DNA of 64,000 nucleotides from Bemisia tabaci (lineage: Eukaryota; Arthropoda; Insecta; Hemiptera; Aleyrodidae): contig NC_092797.1 in assembly GCF_918797505.1 (NCBI RefSeq), forward strand, positions 3,506,288 to 3,570,287, read 5' to 3'. Position numbers and translations under genes: made by a program. Below are positions 21,187 to 31,397 of the stretch, in pieces; position 1 is the first letter of the stretch; each line of letters begins with the position of its first letter. A model generated the notes under the pieces. It was not told the origin of the DNA. It saw nothing but the letters and a program-made list of their open reading frames with translations, and searched no databases.

Positions 21187-21660
21187 ACGGTTGTTGCCTA
21201 TTCGCCTTCAGCTGCGTCTGCAGCAGTTGTTGTTACAAGCATGTTGTGCGTGCTGATTTCAGCCTATTACATAAACGACTCTCTGAAGGCGTTTTATGTG
21301 CATGTAATTCGCCTTCAGCTACGTCTGCAGCAATTGTTGTCAGGAATATGTTGTGCGTGCTAATTTCGGACCATTACATACATTACTCTCTGAAGACGTT
21401 TTATGTGCATGTAATTCGCCTTCAGCTACGTCTGCAGCAATTGTTGTTACGAATATGTTGTGCGTGCTGATTTCAGACCATTACATATGTTACTCTCTGA
21501 AGGCGTTTTATGTGCGCATGTTATTCGCCTTCGGCTACGTCTACAGCAATTGTTGTTACGAATATGTTGTGCGTGCTGATTTCAGACCATTACATATGTT
21601 ACTCTCTGAAGGCGTTTTATGTGCGCATGTTATTCGCCTTCGGCTACGTCTACAGCAATT
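21187..21660 (+). repeat. satellite-like tandem array, 107-109 bp unit (family T)
   Basis: The block TTCGCCTTCAGCTACGTCTG starts units at 21201, 21308, 21415, 21524 and 21633, giving periods of 107, 107, 109 and 109 bp. Each unit has 'cagcaattgttgtta', 'atgttgtgcgtgctgatttc', 'ccattacata' and 'ctctctgaaggcgttttatg'. The unit length is not a multiple of three, yet all three forward frames stay open, producing the repetitive peptides of the frames at 21099-21733. I regard these as non-coding by-products of the repeat. Confidence 0.93.
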
Positions 21661-22271
21661 GGACCATTCTCTTTTCATTTTCGCCTCAAATCAAATGTTT
21701 AGCAGTTTCTTTGTCTTGAGTATGTGGTCCTGAATTCATTCAAGAGTTAGAAGTTCACCATTTATTTAGTATTATAGCCTTTTGACCTCTCAAGCTTTAC
21801 CGATATGATCTCATGTAGTTCGAGGTTTCTTTGGCCCAAACCAAGTGATTACACATCTGATGTGTGTCTTATGGCTCTTCAAATTCGCAGTTTAGAACTA
21901 AATCAGAAACTACAGTTACTTAATCCAGTTCTGCTCTCTTGTTCAATGTTTGTCATAAGTGTTTGTTCGTGTCTGTTCTTTATAAGTGACCACTGTAGTG
22001 CATATACACAGTTATGCTATCGGTACAGGTATTATTTCTTGTTTTCTACAGTCAGGACTTTCTCTTAAGCGCAATAATTTACCAAAGAAATTCACCTAGT
22101 TGCGTAAATAATTTGGTGTATAGATATTCTGTTAATGTCTCCTTGCGGTGATGCAAAGTTTCTGAGATCTGTCATAAGTGGATTTTGCATTTAGACGGTC
22201 ACTCTTGTCTGATAAAATTACTGCTCTACTTAGCAGCTTCAAATTTATACTTTGATCTCTGATTCATCACT

Positions 22272-22296
22272 AAATGACACTCGTGCGGTGTCATTT
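22272..22296. repeat. short perfect stem-loop
   Basis: AAATGACAC, a 7-nt loop (TCGTGCG), then GTGTCATTT. A perfect 9-bp stem with no other context. Confidence 0.6.
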
Positions 22297-22592
22297 ATCT
22301 TTAATCAGTTCAAAGCTATTTCGACAATGAATCATCAAAGGTCCGATCGAAGAAGGAATTTTCTTGTGAGTGCTGTGGCTGAACCGACATCTCAACTCAA
22401 CTTTCAAAAGCATCAACTCATATAAATTTATCAGGAAGTGGTAATGGTAAGTGGAAATCATGGTAGTGCTCGCTTCTTTCATAAGCAAATTGTGCGCTCA
22501 AAATTTCAAAATCTACTCACCTGCATGTATATTTGAAGAGGAATACGACATGATATGTAGCAGGCTACACTTCATCTATGAATAATACATAA

Positions 22593-22869
22593 ATTGTTGT
22601 TACGAATTTGTTGTGCGTGCTGATTTCAGACCATTACATACATTCCTCTCTGAAGGCGTTTTATGTGCGCAAGTAACGCACTCTGTTGGAGAACAAACGA
22701 AGTAGAGATTGAATGAATCTCTCAATCCCTATACTTTGTTTGTCCTCCAACAGAGTGCGTTACTTGCGCACATAAAACGCCTTCAGAAAGTAATGTATGT
22801 AATGGTCTGAAATCAGCACGCACAACATATTCGTAACAACAATTGCTGCAGGCGTAGCTGAGGGCGAAT
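22593..22869. repeat. long hairpin built from the 107-bp satellite unit
   Basis: The left arm 22593-22718 and right arm about 22722-22843 are reverse complements with about seven mismatches in 120 by eye. Each arm has a T unit ('gttgtgcgtgctgatttc', 'ctctgaaggcgttttatg') joined to a sequence absent from the array (GTAACGCACTCTGTTGGAG). The right arm runs further into another inverted unit, to 22869. A transcript across this would form a long dsRNA matching the array 1 kb away. Confidence 0.9.
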
Positions 22870-22919
22870 TAAAAACAACTGACTAATTCACGTTAGGAAG
22901 CATTTTCAGGGATGTACAA

Positions 22920-23310
22920 AGTTCTCGATCGGCCGATCGCGGAGCAAATGTGAGGGCACCTGAAACGGGGTGAAAAATGTGAAGGCACCTGGAAAAACGG
23001 GTAAAATGTGCTGACAGAAGACATACCTATAGCCTTTTAGCGTAGGAAACTGTGTAAAACGCTCTATTATGCGAAGAAACTAGTGAAACGCGCAAGTTAC
23101 ATGTTGACAGTAATGTGAAGGCAACCTCCAAAATGTGAAGGCGAAGGAATTTCAACACCCCTGTATTTTATCCCACATTTCTTACGCAGATACTAAAGTT
23201 AGGAGTATATTTCAAACTTTTTCGATGCCGCTCATCGTATTTTTGAGCCATTTTCTGTAAAAAAAAAATAGCTTTCCTTTTTGTTCTAGCCGAAGTTTGC
23301 AACAGGCACA
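22920..23310. repeat. degenerate short repeats and end-repeat copy
   Basis: The phrases 'aaatgtgaaggcacctg' and 'aaaatgtgaaggcgaagg' recur between 22945 and 23150. From 23215 to 23310 the sequence matches the right arm of the inverted repeat at 20930-21182. No gene. Confidence 0.5.
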
Positions 23311-24825
23311 GTACAAGTTTTGCTCTTGGCGGCTACCACCTTACTTTTAACGATGTTGAAAATTTTCAACACGAAGATTTGGTCGGTTAAACTTGCTACT
23401 TTCTGTGATGAAACATGTATGGTCATACTGTTGTACTGGTCGTAGAGCTGATACTGCCCCGTCATAAAACAATACTTCCGCTATCACGACTAAAATTTTA
23501 CTCGACGTAGAGTCACGTCATCCCACATCAGACCACCTTCAACGTGACAAAAAATTGCCCAGAAGACAACGTTTATTGATCTAAAGAATCCATTTTTCTC
23601 AGCGTGCATTTACGTTACAATAGTTCTTTCACTCTCTTCGACTTTTTAACGTTAACAACACTTCCCTGCCATGGGCGTCCTTCTTGAAGTCAGTCTCTAA
23701 TTATTAACAGTGCTCGAAAGTTTTACGAAAAATACGAATTTGAATTTTCACATCGTGTATAATTTCGACTCTTTCAAAGCGTGAAATTTCAATTAAGGTC
23801 CCGGATAAGATTGCGCAGTTCATCGAGAGGGCGGATTGACTGATCGGCGAAAAACGCTGTCACTTGGCGAAACAATTAATTGGCAGTTTCGCAAATTGCG
23901 TTCCGAAAATTACGAAACTTTTTATTCGCACCATGGCTCTCATTAAGCGAGCTGCGACTCAATCTCAACTTCCCGCGGGAGGTCACTCACCCGTGGCTCG
24001 ATTATCGAACGACCTGCTCGACCGATAAATAACATTGCTAAGATAGGGATATATAAATCGAGATAATGTGATATAACGACTCATCAATCGACCCGAGATT
24101 CAACTGTTGATGGAGGAACGCGCGCGGAATATGAATCGGAAAAAATGGCGATGGTCGGGAGCTCGCTGAATTCGGGGGGCGGGGGTGGGCGGAACGGGCG
24201 CCTGGGAGTTATGCAAATCGAGTCCTTAAATGAAGTTCAAAGATTATTAACAGGTGGACGCCCCGAGAAGACAAAGAAAGAAGAGGATAAGAAGAAGCAC
24301 CGCTTCGCGAAAAGTCTGTATGAGCAATGAATAATTACCCGCTTGGAAACCCCGCCTCACGCGCTGTTGCCAGTGGCGAGTGATCGAAAGGTGTCATATC
24401 GATAGTTAAAGTGCGATACCACGTATGTCCGTTTTTGACGTTGCAGACTGCCTATCATACTTTATTTTTTTTTGGAAAACTTATCAACGGAATTTCCTGA
24501 AAACTGCCTCGGAGTTTTTCTCTCAATCAGCAGCATAGTCTGCACTGATTTCAAGCTTTTAAGTTCGTTTTTTTCTCTAAAAAACTAAAGAGGAGCTGTA
24601 ATGTTAAAACATCGCATATAGAGATACATGGTTTTGCACTTGGGCCATTGATATGAATGGATTGAACCGGTATCAACCTGATTTTTAGACGTGCCTCCCA
24701 TAGGATGCTTGTACGACTTTTTTTTTTTTTTCCCCAAAATGACTATTGATTTTGACACATCATACCATGTTTTGAGCGCATTTACCCTTAAATTTCCTCG
24801 AATTTCTTAAGTGAGAGACGTCCCA
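23311..24825. other. non-coding; ATCGAT-rich repeat and diverged G-like sequence
   Basis: At 24000-24105, 'cattgctaagatag' with ATCGA-rich mirrored flanks resembles the small insertion at 46121-46221. From about 24400 to 24480 the sequence resembles the repeats at 11270 and 40251. The GGGC-rich frame at 24145-24330 starts with ATG but has no motif or splice sites, and I do not call it a gene. Confidence 0.4.
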
Positions 24826-24930
24826 ACGCGCATTGGTGACAGCGCCGAGGTGCGACTATCCGTGCCTGATGCATGTCCAGTGTGATGCATCTACAAAATT
24901 GAAGGCGCGAAGCGCGAGGCGTGAACCCCC
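24826..24930 (+). repeat. family S repeat, short copy 2
   Basis: Diverged copy: ACGCGCATTGGTGACAGCGC, 'ctgatgcatgtccagtg', 'ctacaaaattgaaggcgcg', 'cgcgaggcgtgaac'. It lies about 200 bp before a longer copy in the same orientation. Confidence 0.7.
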
Positions 24931-24960
24931 AGTTGTAAAGCAAATCCGAATAACTTTATG

Positions 24961-24990
24961 ATTTCTTTTCTTTCTCTGTTTCAGGTCAGT
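24961..24990 (+). promoter_or_regulatory. splice-acceptor-like site
   Basis: The uninterrupted pyrimidine tract TTTCTTTTCTTTCTCTGTTT runs into CAG|GTCAGT. It is the strongest-looking acceptor in this part. The three frames after it all close within about 45 nt, so a coding exon is unlikely. It sits between two S repeats. Confidence 0.25.
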
Positions 24991-25133
24991 TTTGGTTTTG
25001 AGATGTTCCTACGCTAGATTGGCGTAACTACCGTAAGTGTTGCATTAGTTAAATACCAACCAACCTAACTACCCACCTTACCAATACCACCAACTTACCT
25101 TCGTGAGTGATGGCCATTTAAACAGCCCCCATA

Positions 25134-25565
25134 ACGCGCTCTGATGACGGCGCAGGGATACAAATATTCGTGCGCGATGGATGTCCGTGTTGTATCTGCA
25201 AAATTGAAGGCGCGGAGAGTGCGATGCGTGAACTTGCAATGCTCCGCTCTATGCTGGCAAAATTAGGTGTCTCTCAGATTCGGGGGAAAGTCACCTATCT
25301 TTGGCTGTGTTGATACTAATTTCTTTTCCATTTTCTTTCAATTTGACGAACGATTTGTTTTCCTTCTTTATAATATGTATTTTGAACACCCATCCCCATA
25401 TCTAAAGCTTGAATGCACCAGTCCCATAGAACCCGCGGTGCACGTTGTCTTTAGCAAACCTCGAGTCAATTTTACCCGGTCTGAGCACTTGAAGGTGGTT
25501 GGAAAAATAAAGTGGACAACGTAAAACCAATAAAAGTGTAAAGAAGGCTTCATCCTCGCTTAAAT
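25134..25565 (+). repeat. family S repeat, long copy 3
   Basis: After the common head (ACGCGCTCTGATGACGGCGC to 'ctctatgctggcaaaa') it continues with 'aggtgtctctcagattcgg', 'ctgtgttgatac', 'catctaaagc'-like and 'gaatgcaccagtcccat' blocks. These also occur at 42290-42560 and, reversed, at 57850-58060. The frames at 25267-25553 fall inside it and are not genes. Confidence 0.8.
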
Positions 25566-26430
25566 CGAATTGTAGTGAACTTTAGAAGTACAAAACTTGG
25601 CAACGATCAAATCGCGCCTTCAGCACTTGAGGAGCAATTTTGCTTTTTCGCCTTTGCCAATTCACAAAAACAGACTTTTGAAGTGTGAGCGCGAACGCGC
25701 CAGAATTTCACGAGTTTGGATGGGGGGGGGGGGGGGGCTGGGGGCTCCTTAAACTCTCGCCCATCTCAGACCCAGACTCCCCAAGTTGTATTTAAAAGTT
25801 AGATTCCTCCAAGATTTGCTTCCTTACTTTTAATTTTCAACCCCCTCATCCCTGCTTCTTTCCCCAGCCCCCCTACCCCTCCCGCTCGAACAAGAGCGGT
25901 GTCAATAGGCTAATTACGAGGTAGGCAGGTCGCACAGAGCGGTCCGCGAACTTCTGAAGAAGTCGTGAAATTTTTCATTTCCCGCCGTCTTTCATTTCAT
26001 TTTTCCCATTTTCGCAGGTGATCGCAGTTGGCCATATCGGCGGTTGTCTACTGAACGAGAGATTCTTACATGGTTTACATAATTTGATCTATTTGCTTGA
26101 TTTTTGACCTTTTCACGCGAGAAAATGACCTTAATGAAATCCCCAAAACTGAATTATTGATGTCCGTGCGTAGGAGAGTATTCTACTTATATCTATTTCG
26201 TGGGGTAGTTTTACCTTCAAAAATGTCAAATCTATGCTTGAGGGGGCTTGGAGGAAAAGGCGCTTTAGTGCAATGTTTGCTATTTCAAGAAATACGTTTT
26301 TGAAGTTTCGAAATTGAATTGATCCTTATGGCGGAAAGAAAGGTCAAACTGACTTTTTGGTGCTTAAAAATCGAAATTAGGGAGCAAATTTCTCACAGAA
26401 TATGCATTAAGACTAGCTTTACTCGAAGTC
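25566..26430. other. non-coding; poly-G tract and splice-acceptor-like site
   Basis: A G run of about 14 lies at 25723-25737. At 26000-26017 TTTCATTTTTCCCATTTTCG runs into CAG; after it a frame of about 29 codons (VIAVGHIGGCLLNERFLHG...) is open to a TGA at about 26107. It could be a small terminal exon, but nothing confirms it. Otherwise nothing recognised. Confidence 0.35.
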
Positions 26431-26994
26431 ATGAATATCTCAATTTTTCCAAAAACTATTCTTATGCGCCTTGGCCTCCGAGCCCCTCAATTGAAGTCAT
26501 GTCCACGCGAATCGCGCATTAAGAAGTGTATTTCCGTCTTTTTCACTGTGACCATCGTAATTTTAGTGTCATTTTACCCTCTTGAAGTCTATCCACACGG
26601 CTGTACCTCTTGCATGCAACTGACCCATTTGATGAATTTCAAGATTCTTGTCAGTACCAAGAACTATTTACAATATCTCGCCACACTTTCTGAGAACCGT
26701 CGAATTTCTCATGTTCCCTCGAAGGGTTTCGAGCATCCTTCCTGCGGCTCATTCAAAGCATCTTGGTTCGTTTTGTCGTTAATCTTCCGCTTTGCCTTTT
26801 GCATTATTATTGCTTTCTTGCATTTAAGCGAGATACCCGTACCTGCGGAGTGCGGCTGGCTGAATCGGCTTCGGCGAAGCAATATCAAACGAATATCCTC
26901 CGTCAGTCTTCCCGCGGCTTCGCGTCCGACTTTAATGCAGGCGGTTTCGTCGAATGGATATTTCACGCCCGCCGCTGATGTCAAATTTGAATAA
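26431..26994 (+). other. 187-codon frame, not supported as a gene
   Basis: A long forward frame with two hydrophobic stretches (CISVFFTVTIVILVSFY and FVLSLIFRFAFCIIIAFLHL). A reverse frame (26984-26709) is open over the same DNA. No ATG context, no homology I recognise, and no flanking splice pair. Frames this long are expected about once or less per window of this size, so chance is likely. Confidence 0.15.
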
Positions 26995-27278
26995 ATTTGT
27001 TAGGCACAGGTGCCCGTTCACACAAAAAATTAGCAGAATAGTGCTGAGTCCACACCATTTTGAGGGGAAAACAATGCCAAAAAGTTTGAAAATTTGAATT
27101 AGAGTCAAAAATGTTGAGCTTAAATCGTTTTTACATAGTCGTGTTAATTGCATCTTGAATGAGAATCGGGGGCTACGCTGGGGAGGTTAAATACCAACGA
27201 TTTTTCAAATTCCGATCTGGCTCGGTATTTTTTCTTTTTTTTCTTAATAGGTAGTAGGGAATCGCATATCGAATCAAA

Positions 27279-27443
27279 CAGTGGCGTGGCGTGAATTGCG
27301 ATGTATCGATTGTTCTGCCATTTAAACCTATGGTAATGAATCGATTATTAAGGTGTTCGCTGCGAACACCCTGTTTATCGATCCTTTTCCATAGGTTTAA
27401 ATGGAATAACAATCGATTTATCGCAAAGCACACCACGCCACTG
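27279..27443. mobile_element. family B hAT-type MITE, copy 2, perfect 8-bp duplication
   Basis: A 165-bp element with ends CAGTGGCGTGGCGTGAAT and CACACCACGCCACTG-type. The flanks are identical 8-mers, GAATCAAA at 27271-27278 and 27444-27451. The interior is the GAATCGATTATTAAGG / 'gttcgctgcgaacacc' / 'tttatcgatcc' palindrome. No coding capacity. The exact duplication supports hAT transposition and relative youth. Confidence 0.95.
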
Positions 27444-27774
27444 GAATCAAATCAGACCAACGCAACAATGCTCCCTCTGCAACACTACACAAAGTGGCAA
27501 CCCTTGGAGATTATTATTGCGCCGCGCCGTATCTCTACATAGAGAATTGTACTGGATATAGAGATGGCCTCTTCAATACCGACTCGGTGTTCTTTATTAT
27601 CATAGTAACGCCAAGATCACCTAATGAAACCTCAGAAATAATTGTAGAAGCATTCAGTAGCAATAAAGTTTTCATCGCAGAAAATGGCCTAAAGTAGTCT
27701 TTCAAGTCAAAAATTATCGACTCTTTCGCAAGAAGTACTCTTTTGCCAAGTTCAGTTAGGCATAACTTAACGAC

Positions 27775-28004
27775 CACTGGAAAAAAAAACACATTGGATC
27801 TAGAGTCCAGACTCTTGAAAATATTGACAAGAAAAAGGACTCTTGATTCAATCAGATTTAAGCTTAAATCAAAAGGAAATCCGCTCAAATTAAGAGGCTT
27901 GGTTCTTGATTTAAGCTTAATATATCTGATTGAATCTAGAGTATTTTTTCTTGTCGATGTTTTTAAGAGCCTGGACTCTAGATCCAATGTTTTTTTTTCC
28001 AGTG
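27775..28004. mobile_element. family C fold-back element, copy 2
   Basis: Ends CACTGGAAAAAAAAACACAT and its mirror, TTTTTTTTCCAGTG. The arms carry 'gagtccagactcttgaaaa', 'ttgacaagaaaaaggactc' and 'caatcagatttaagctt' and their reverse complements, nearly to the centre. About 230 bp. The frames 27535-28134 (reverse) and 27743-28039 (forward) both run through it and share a mirrored peptide, so they are artefacts. Confidence 0.92.
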
Positions 28005-28127
28005 AAAAAATGGCGGATTTAGTAATTAAAACTTTCTGAAAGCTTCTATGATTTGCCATCAGAAAACTATAAAACACTAATAAGATGACGGCGAAAAAGA
28101 GGTGTAACGCGAACAACATAGTAAAAT

Positions 28128-28469
28128 TCAACATTTTGCCGAGACACCGGCAACAGTGGCACTAATGCCGTATTTATTGCTCCCAAGGTCTTTGATTCGG
28201 ATGTCCGAAGCCGTGTTCGATGGGTCTTTATGAGGATATTCTATTTGAATGGGCGGCTTATCTCCGGCATCAATTAGATGGCAAGTTCTCAACTTTAGCC
28301 GGGCCGGGTCCCTTGTGTATCGCGGAATTTCGGGCCGACTTGGGTCACCTCTGACCCCGGGCTCAATAATTTTCGGACCGGTCTCCGGGTCCTTTCCCGG
28401 GGTCGACACTTTCGGCCCAAGTTTCCAGTTGTTCGCGAAAGTGCATCGGGAAAGGAATCGGATATGCAA
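28128..28469 (-). CDS. possible reading frame of unrecognised protein
   Basis: A reverse-strand frame of 113 codons, hydrophilic and mixed (for example GPKVSTPGKDPETGPKIIEP, then LRTCHLIDAGDKPPIQIEYP), in single-copy CpG-rich DNA. The next frame on the same strand begins MLNFTMLFALHLFFAVILLV, a signal-peptide-like run that enters the C element. No splice pair could be set and no family recognised. The composition is more protein-like than most frames here, but the call is weak. Confidence 0.12.
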   Translation of the reverse strand: MHIRFLSRCTFANNWKLGPKVSTPGKDPETGPKIIEPGVRGDPSRPEIPRYTRDPARLKLRTCHLIDAGDKPPIQIEYPHKDPSNTASDIRIKDLGSNKYGISATVAGVSAKC

Positions 28470-28559
28470 GCTGTTCGGTGGGCCTTTGCGACCCAGTTAG
28501 GATGAAAACATTCCGGCAAACTAGGTCAATATTTCTGCAGAATTTTCCAATTTACTTCG

Positions 28560-28984
28560 TAAACTAGAAGGTACGCCCCCTGAACGCTTCGCGGTCCAAC
28601 CCTCTGAAGCACTTTGCGCCTCAGGAGTTATGCATGACGCCTAACTGTCGTGATTGTATATTATGGAGTATGATTTTTACTCAATACTGAGGGAGCATCA
28701 AAAGGATAATATTACTGACTTTTACAAACTATTTTTTTAAATGTTTTATTTTAAATATTCAGTATTATAAAAAGTTTTGCTGCAATATCGATTTGGTACT
28801 TTTTCATATTTTTTATTACAATATCTATTCAAGAATCAATTAAATATATTTTAAAATATTGTTACTTGAGAAGTGATTTTGAAAATATTCTTCAAATATT
28901 CACACAATACTCTATGAAAAACTATTATAACTGATACTATGACTGATTCTATTAATATAATACTTTCTCAAGAGATGTTACACC
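28560..28984. other. AT-rich spacer
   Basis: Strongly AT-rich, with many ATATT and TTTTAAA runs between 28720 and 28980. No gene or repeat family seen. Confidence 0.5.
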
Positions 28985-29216
28985 CACTCGGAAAGAAATA
29001 AATTTCTGATTCAACAATTCAATCGCTAAAAACAGTGAGTGCAATGTTTCAACGCAGATTTTACAACAAAAAAATACTACTTTAACCACATTGTAAACTA
29101 ATTTAACCACGGGGGTGGTTAAAGTAGCATTTTTTTGTTGTAAAATCTGCGTTGAAACATTGCATTCACTGTTTTTAGCAATTGAATTGTTGAATCAGCA
29201 ATTTTTTTTTCCGTGC
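28985..29216. mobile_element. family M 232-bp fold-back hairpin
   Basis: Arms of about 100 bp are reverse complements with few mismatches: 'tgattcaacaattcaat', 'gctaaaaacagtga', 'gcaatgtttcaacgcagat', 'tttacaacaaaaaaat', 'ctactttaaccac'. Ends CACTCGGAAA and TTTCCGTG. The centre holds two copies of TTTAACCAC facing one GTGGTTAAA. Only copy in the window. The arms' similarity implies a young or hairpin-constrained element. Confidence 0.9.
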
Positions 29217-29783
29217 AGGAAGAATAATATTATTGTGAATGTATTGGTTAAATGCAGTTGGTTTAGCTAAAAGGGTTCGACCGACCTGGGTAAATCGTGA
29301 AGTTTTTAGGTGCATTTTTGACATCAGCGAGAAAACAGTCCTCACATACTCGTACAAAGGTCCCTTATCTACTGTGCGGATGATTTTGGTTCAAATTAGA
29401 CAAATCACAGTTTTAACCCGCACCATCGGGTGAGAACGAACTGGAACTATTCTTTCAGAAAATTCGCATATAATCCTTATCAAACTCCTTTAAATTTTTT
29501 CTATAAAATTGATGATAACGGGACCAAACTTAGACGGAGCTTGATAAAATGTCAATCAAGTTTTTACTTTATTGAACTTTGATTATCAGTCAAATTTGAT
29601 GATTCTTATTCTGATGAAAATTTCAGATCTTTGCTTGACTCAATGTTGAAAACTAAAGGTTTTACCTGTTCAACTCCTATATTCACTCTCCGCCCTCTTT
29701 CTCGATATATTCCTCGTATCAGAACTCGATCGAAATACTCGTTCGTAAGGATTAGCATTCCAGTCTTGGAATCCCTCTCTAAC
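29217..29783. other. non-coding, no recognised feature
   Basis: No recognised gene or repeat. The small frames at 29239-29433 and 29175-29357 lie on opposite strands of the same DNA. Confidence 0.5.
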
Positions 29784-29946
29784 CAGGAGTGAGGCATGAA
29801 TGATCAAGTATCGATGTTTTCCTATTTGGAGCCATGGTAAAGAATCGATTATTAAGGTGTTCGCTGCGAACACCCGTGTATCGATCCTTTCTCATAGGTG
29901 TAAATGTCAGATCAATCGATTTATTGCAAAGCACGCAACTCCACTG
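29784..29946. mobile_element. family B hAT-type MITE, copy 3, perfect 8-bp duplication
   Basis: A 163-bp element with ends CAGGAGTGAGGCATGAAT and 'gcacgcaactccactg'. Flanks are identical: TCTCTAAC at 29776-29783 and 29947-29954. The centre is GGTGTTCGCTGCGAACACC. Its ends have drifted more than those of the copy at 27279, although its target duplication is exact. Confidence 0.93.
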
Positions 29947-29954
29947 TCTCTAAC

Positions 29955-31140
29955 CTCTTCAGAACGCAATCCGCTCGAAAGCTCACCGGGATAATGAACG
30001 ATCCTGACATTTTCTGAGGCGGTCCCGTCTTTTGCGCAAAGGCCGCAAGAGGCCTGATCCAAAACCTCGCCGCTGAACAAGTCTTGTTACCATTACGCGG
30101 ATTAGGCCATTAACGAAGAGCCGCTCAATACAAGTCACAAACCACGCAACTCGATCGTTAACCCTGCGAGGATAGGAGGTTTTTGCGGAGCGCGGTGCGA
30201 CCCCATCGCAGGATGCTCCCAATTTTCCGGGCGGAATTGTATTTTCTCCGGCGGCGCACAACAATGGCCCACAGGCGAGTGGCCCCATTGTCCGCCGTCC
30301 GTCGACCGATTACAAATACCTACAAATTGATAGCAATTCCCGCTTTATTGGCTACTTTCAATTTTTCACCCATATCTTTTCCCCCCTCGCCGAGTGCCAC
30401 CGACCAATAAAAATACCGGCCCGCTCGCATCGCAACCCCTACGCATTACGTAAGGTAAAAAACATCAAAAGTTGCGAAATTGAGCGAAATATTGTTGGAA
30501 TTAGAGTAGAATAATTTTGAAAGATAGCCTGGTGACCAGTATTTGATATGACTGGAAAAACTTGCAGAATTCAAGAAATTTTACCTAGCCGTGATAATTA
30601 GTGTTACTAGCAAGTAAACTAGCAAGTCAGAAAACGTTTCTATTGAAGCTTGAATTTTACACCTTATTGATGATTTTTCTACTCAATCTCTTTGAATGCA
30701 TAATTCAATCGATTATACATTTTAAAGTTGGAGGAAAATTACAAAATATGCCCTTGCGATCGTTTGTGTACGATGACGATATCCAAGGTTGTTTCGTTCA
30801 ATTCTACATCTTTTCTTCCTAGGATCCAACAGAACGTGATAGTGAAAGAGCATATTTCGGTCCAGGGTTCCCAACATTTTATTTTTATAAATTTTCAAGG
30901 GAGCTAGCAAGAAAAACGTTCTGGAGCTCTACACCATAAAAAAAGTCCGACAATTTGAAATTACAATCTATCGCTCCTGATACGTCAGGTCCACGGTATC
31001 CCACGATCGAATTTGCTCAGCATAATATATTTTCTTGAATCTCCAAATATTGTGACGTATTTATCTTGAATTGTAAGGGTGTTAAAAAAACTCCGTCATC
31101 TTTTACGTCCGGAATACTGATGCATACCTCTACCTTACTT
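29955..31140. other. non-coding; moderately CpG-rich at 30000-30420
   Basis: The frames 29983-30288 (reverse) and 30183-30410 (forward) overlap in CpG-rich DNA and have no motifs. A short inverted repeat ACAATGG/CCATTGT lies at about 30261-30292. The rest is AT-rich without recognised features. Confidence 0.45.
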
Positions 31141-31397
31141 GAATCAGTGAGAACGAAAACACACCAACTCGGTAACTCTTAAATGCTCAATTTTCATCAA
31201 AGAGAGTTAGTTTTCATGAAGGTCATTGAAGTCAACGCATCTGTTTGAACTTGGACCTTTAAAGTGTCCTTAAGTACTTGTTTTTCGGCACCAAAAATCT
31301 TTGTCTTGTGCTAACTTCCTCAATTACGGTGCAGTTTTGCGTGTGTCTTGATTATTTTCATTTTTTCGAGTTGGTGTGTTTTTGTTCTCACTGATTC
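31141..31397. mobile_element. family N TIR element, 257 bp
   Basis: Terminal inverted repeats of 31 bp match at 30 positions: the left starts GAATCAGTGAGAACGAAAAC, then 'acaccaactcg'; the right is the mirror, ending 'ctcactgattc'. A 4-bp direct repeat ACTT flanks both sides (31137-31140 and 31398-31401). No frame of note inside. A single copy here, superfamily unknown. Confidence 0.88.

Noticed and set aside
21099..21733. Cysteine- and leucine-rich repetitive forward frames
   Set aside because: Products of the 107-109-bp tandem array read in changing frames, not a protein family.
26431..26994. 187-codon forward frame with two hydrophobic stretches
   Set aside because: A reverse frame is open over the same bases. 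No ATG context, no splice pair and no recognised family. Listed only as an unsupported frame.
27535..28134. 199-codon reverse frame starting with a signal-peptide-like MLNFTMLFALHLFFAV
   Set aside because: Most of it is the translation of the C fold-back element (27775-28004). The same mirrored peptide appears on the opposite strand and at 56043-56267.
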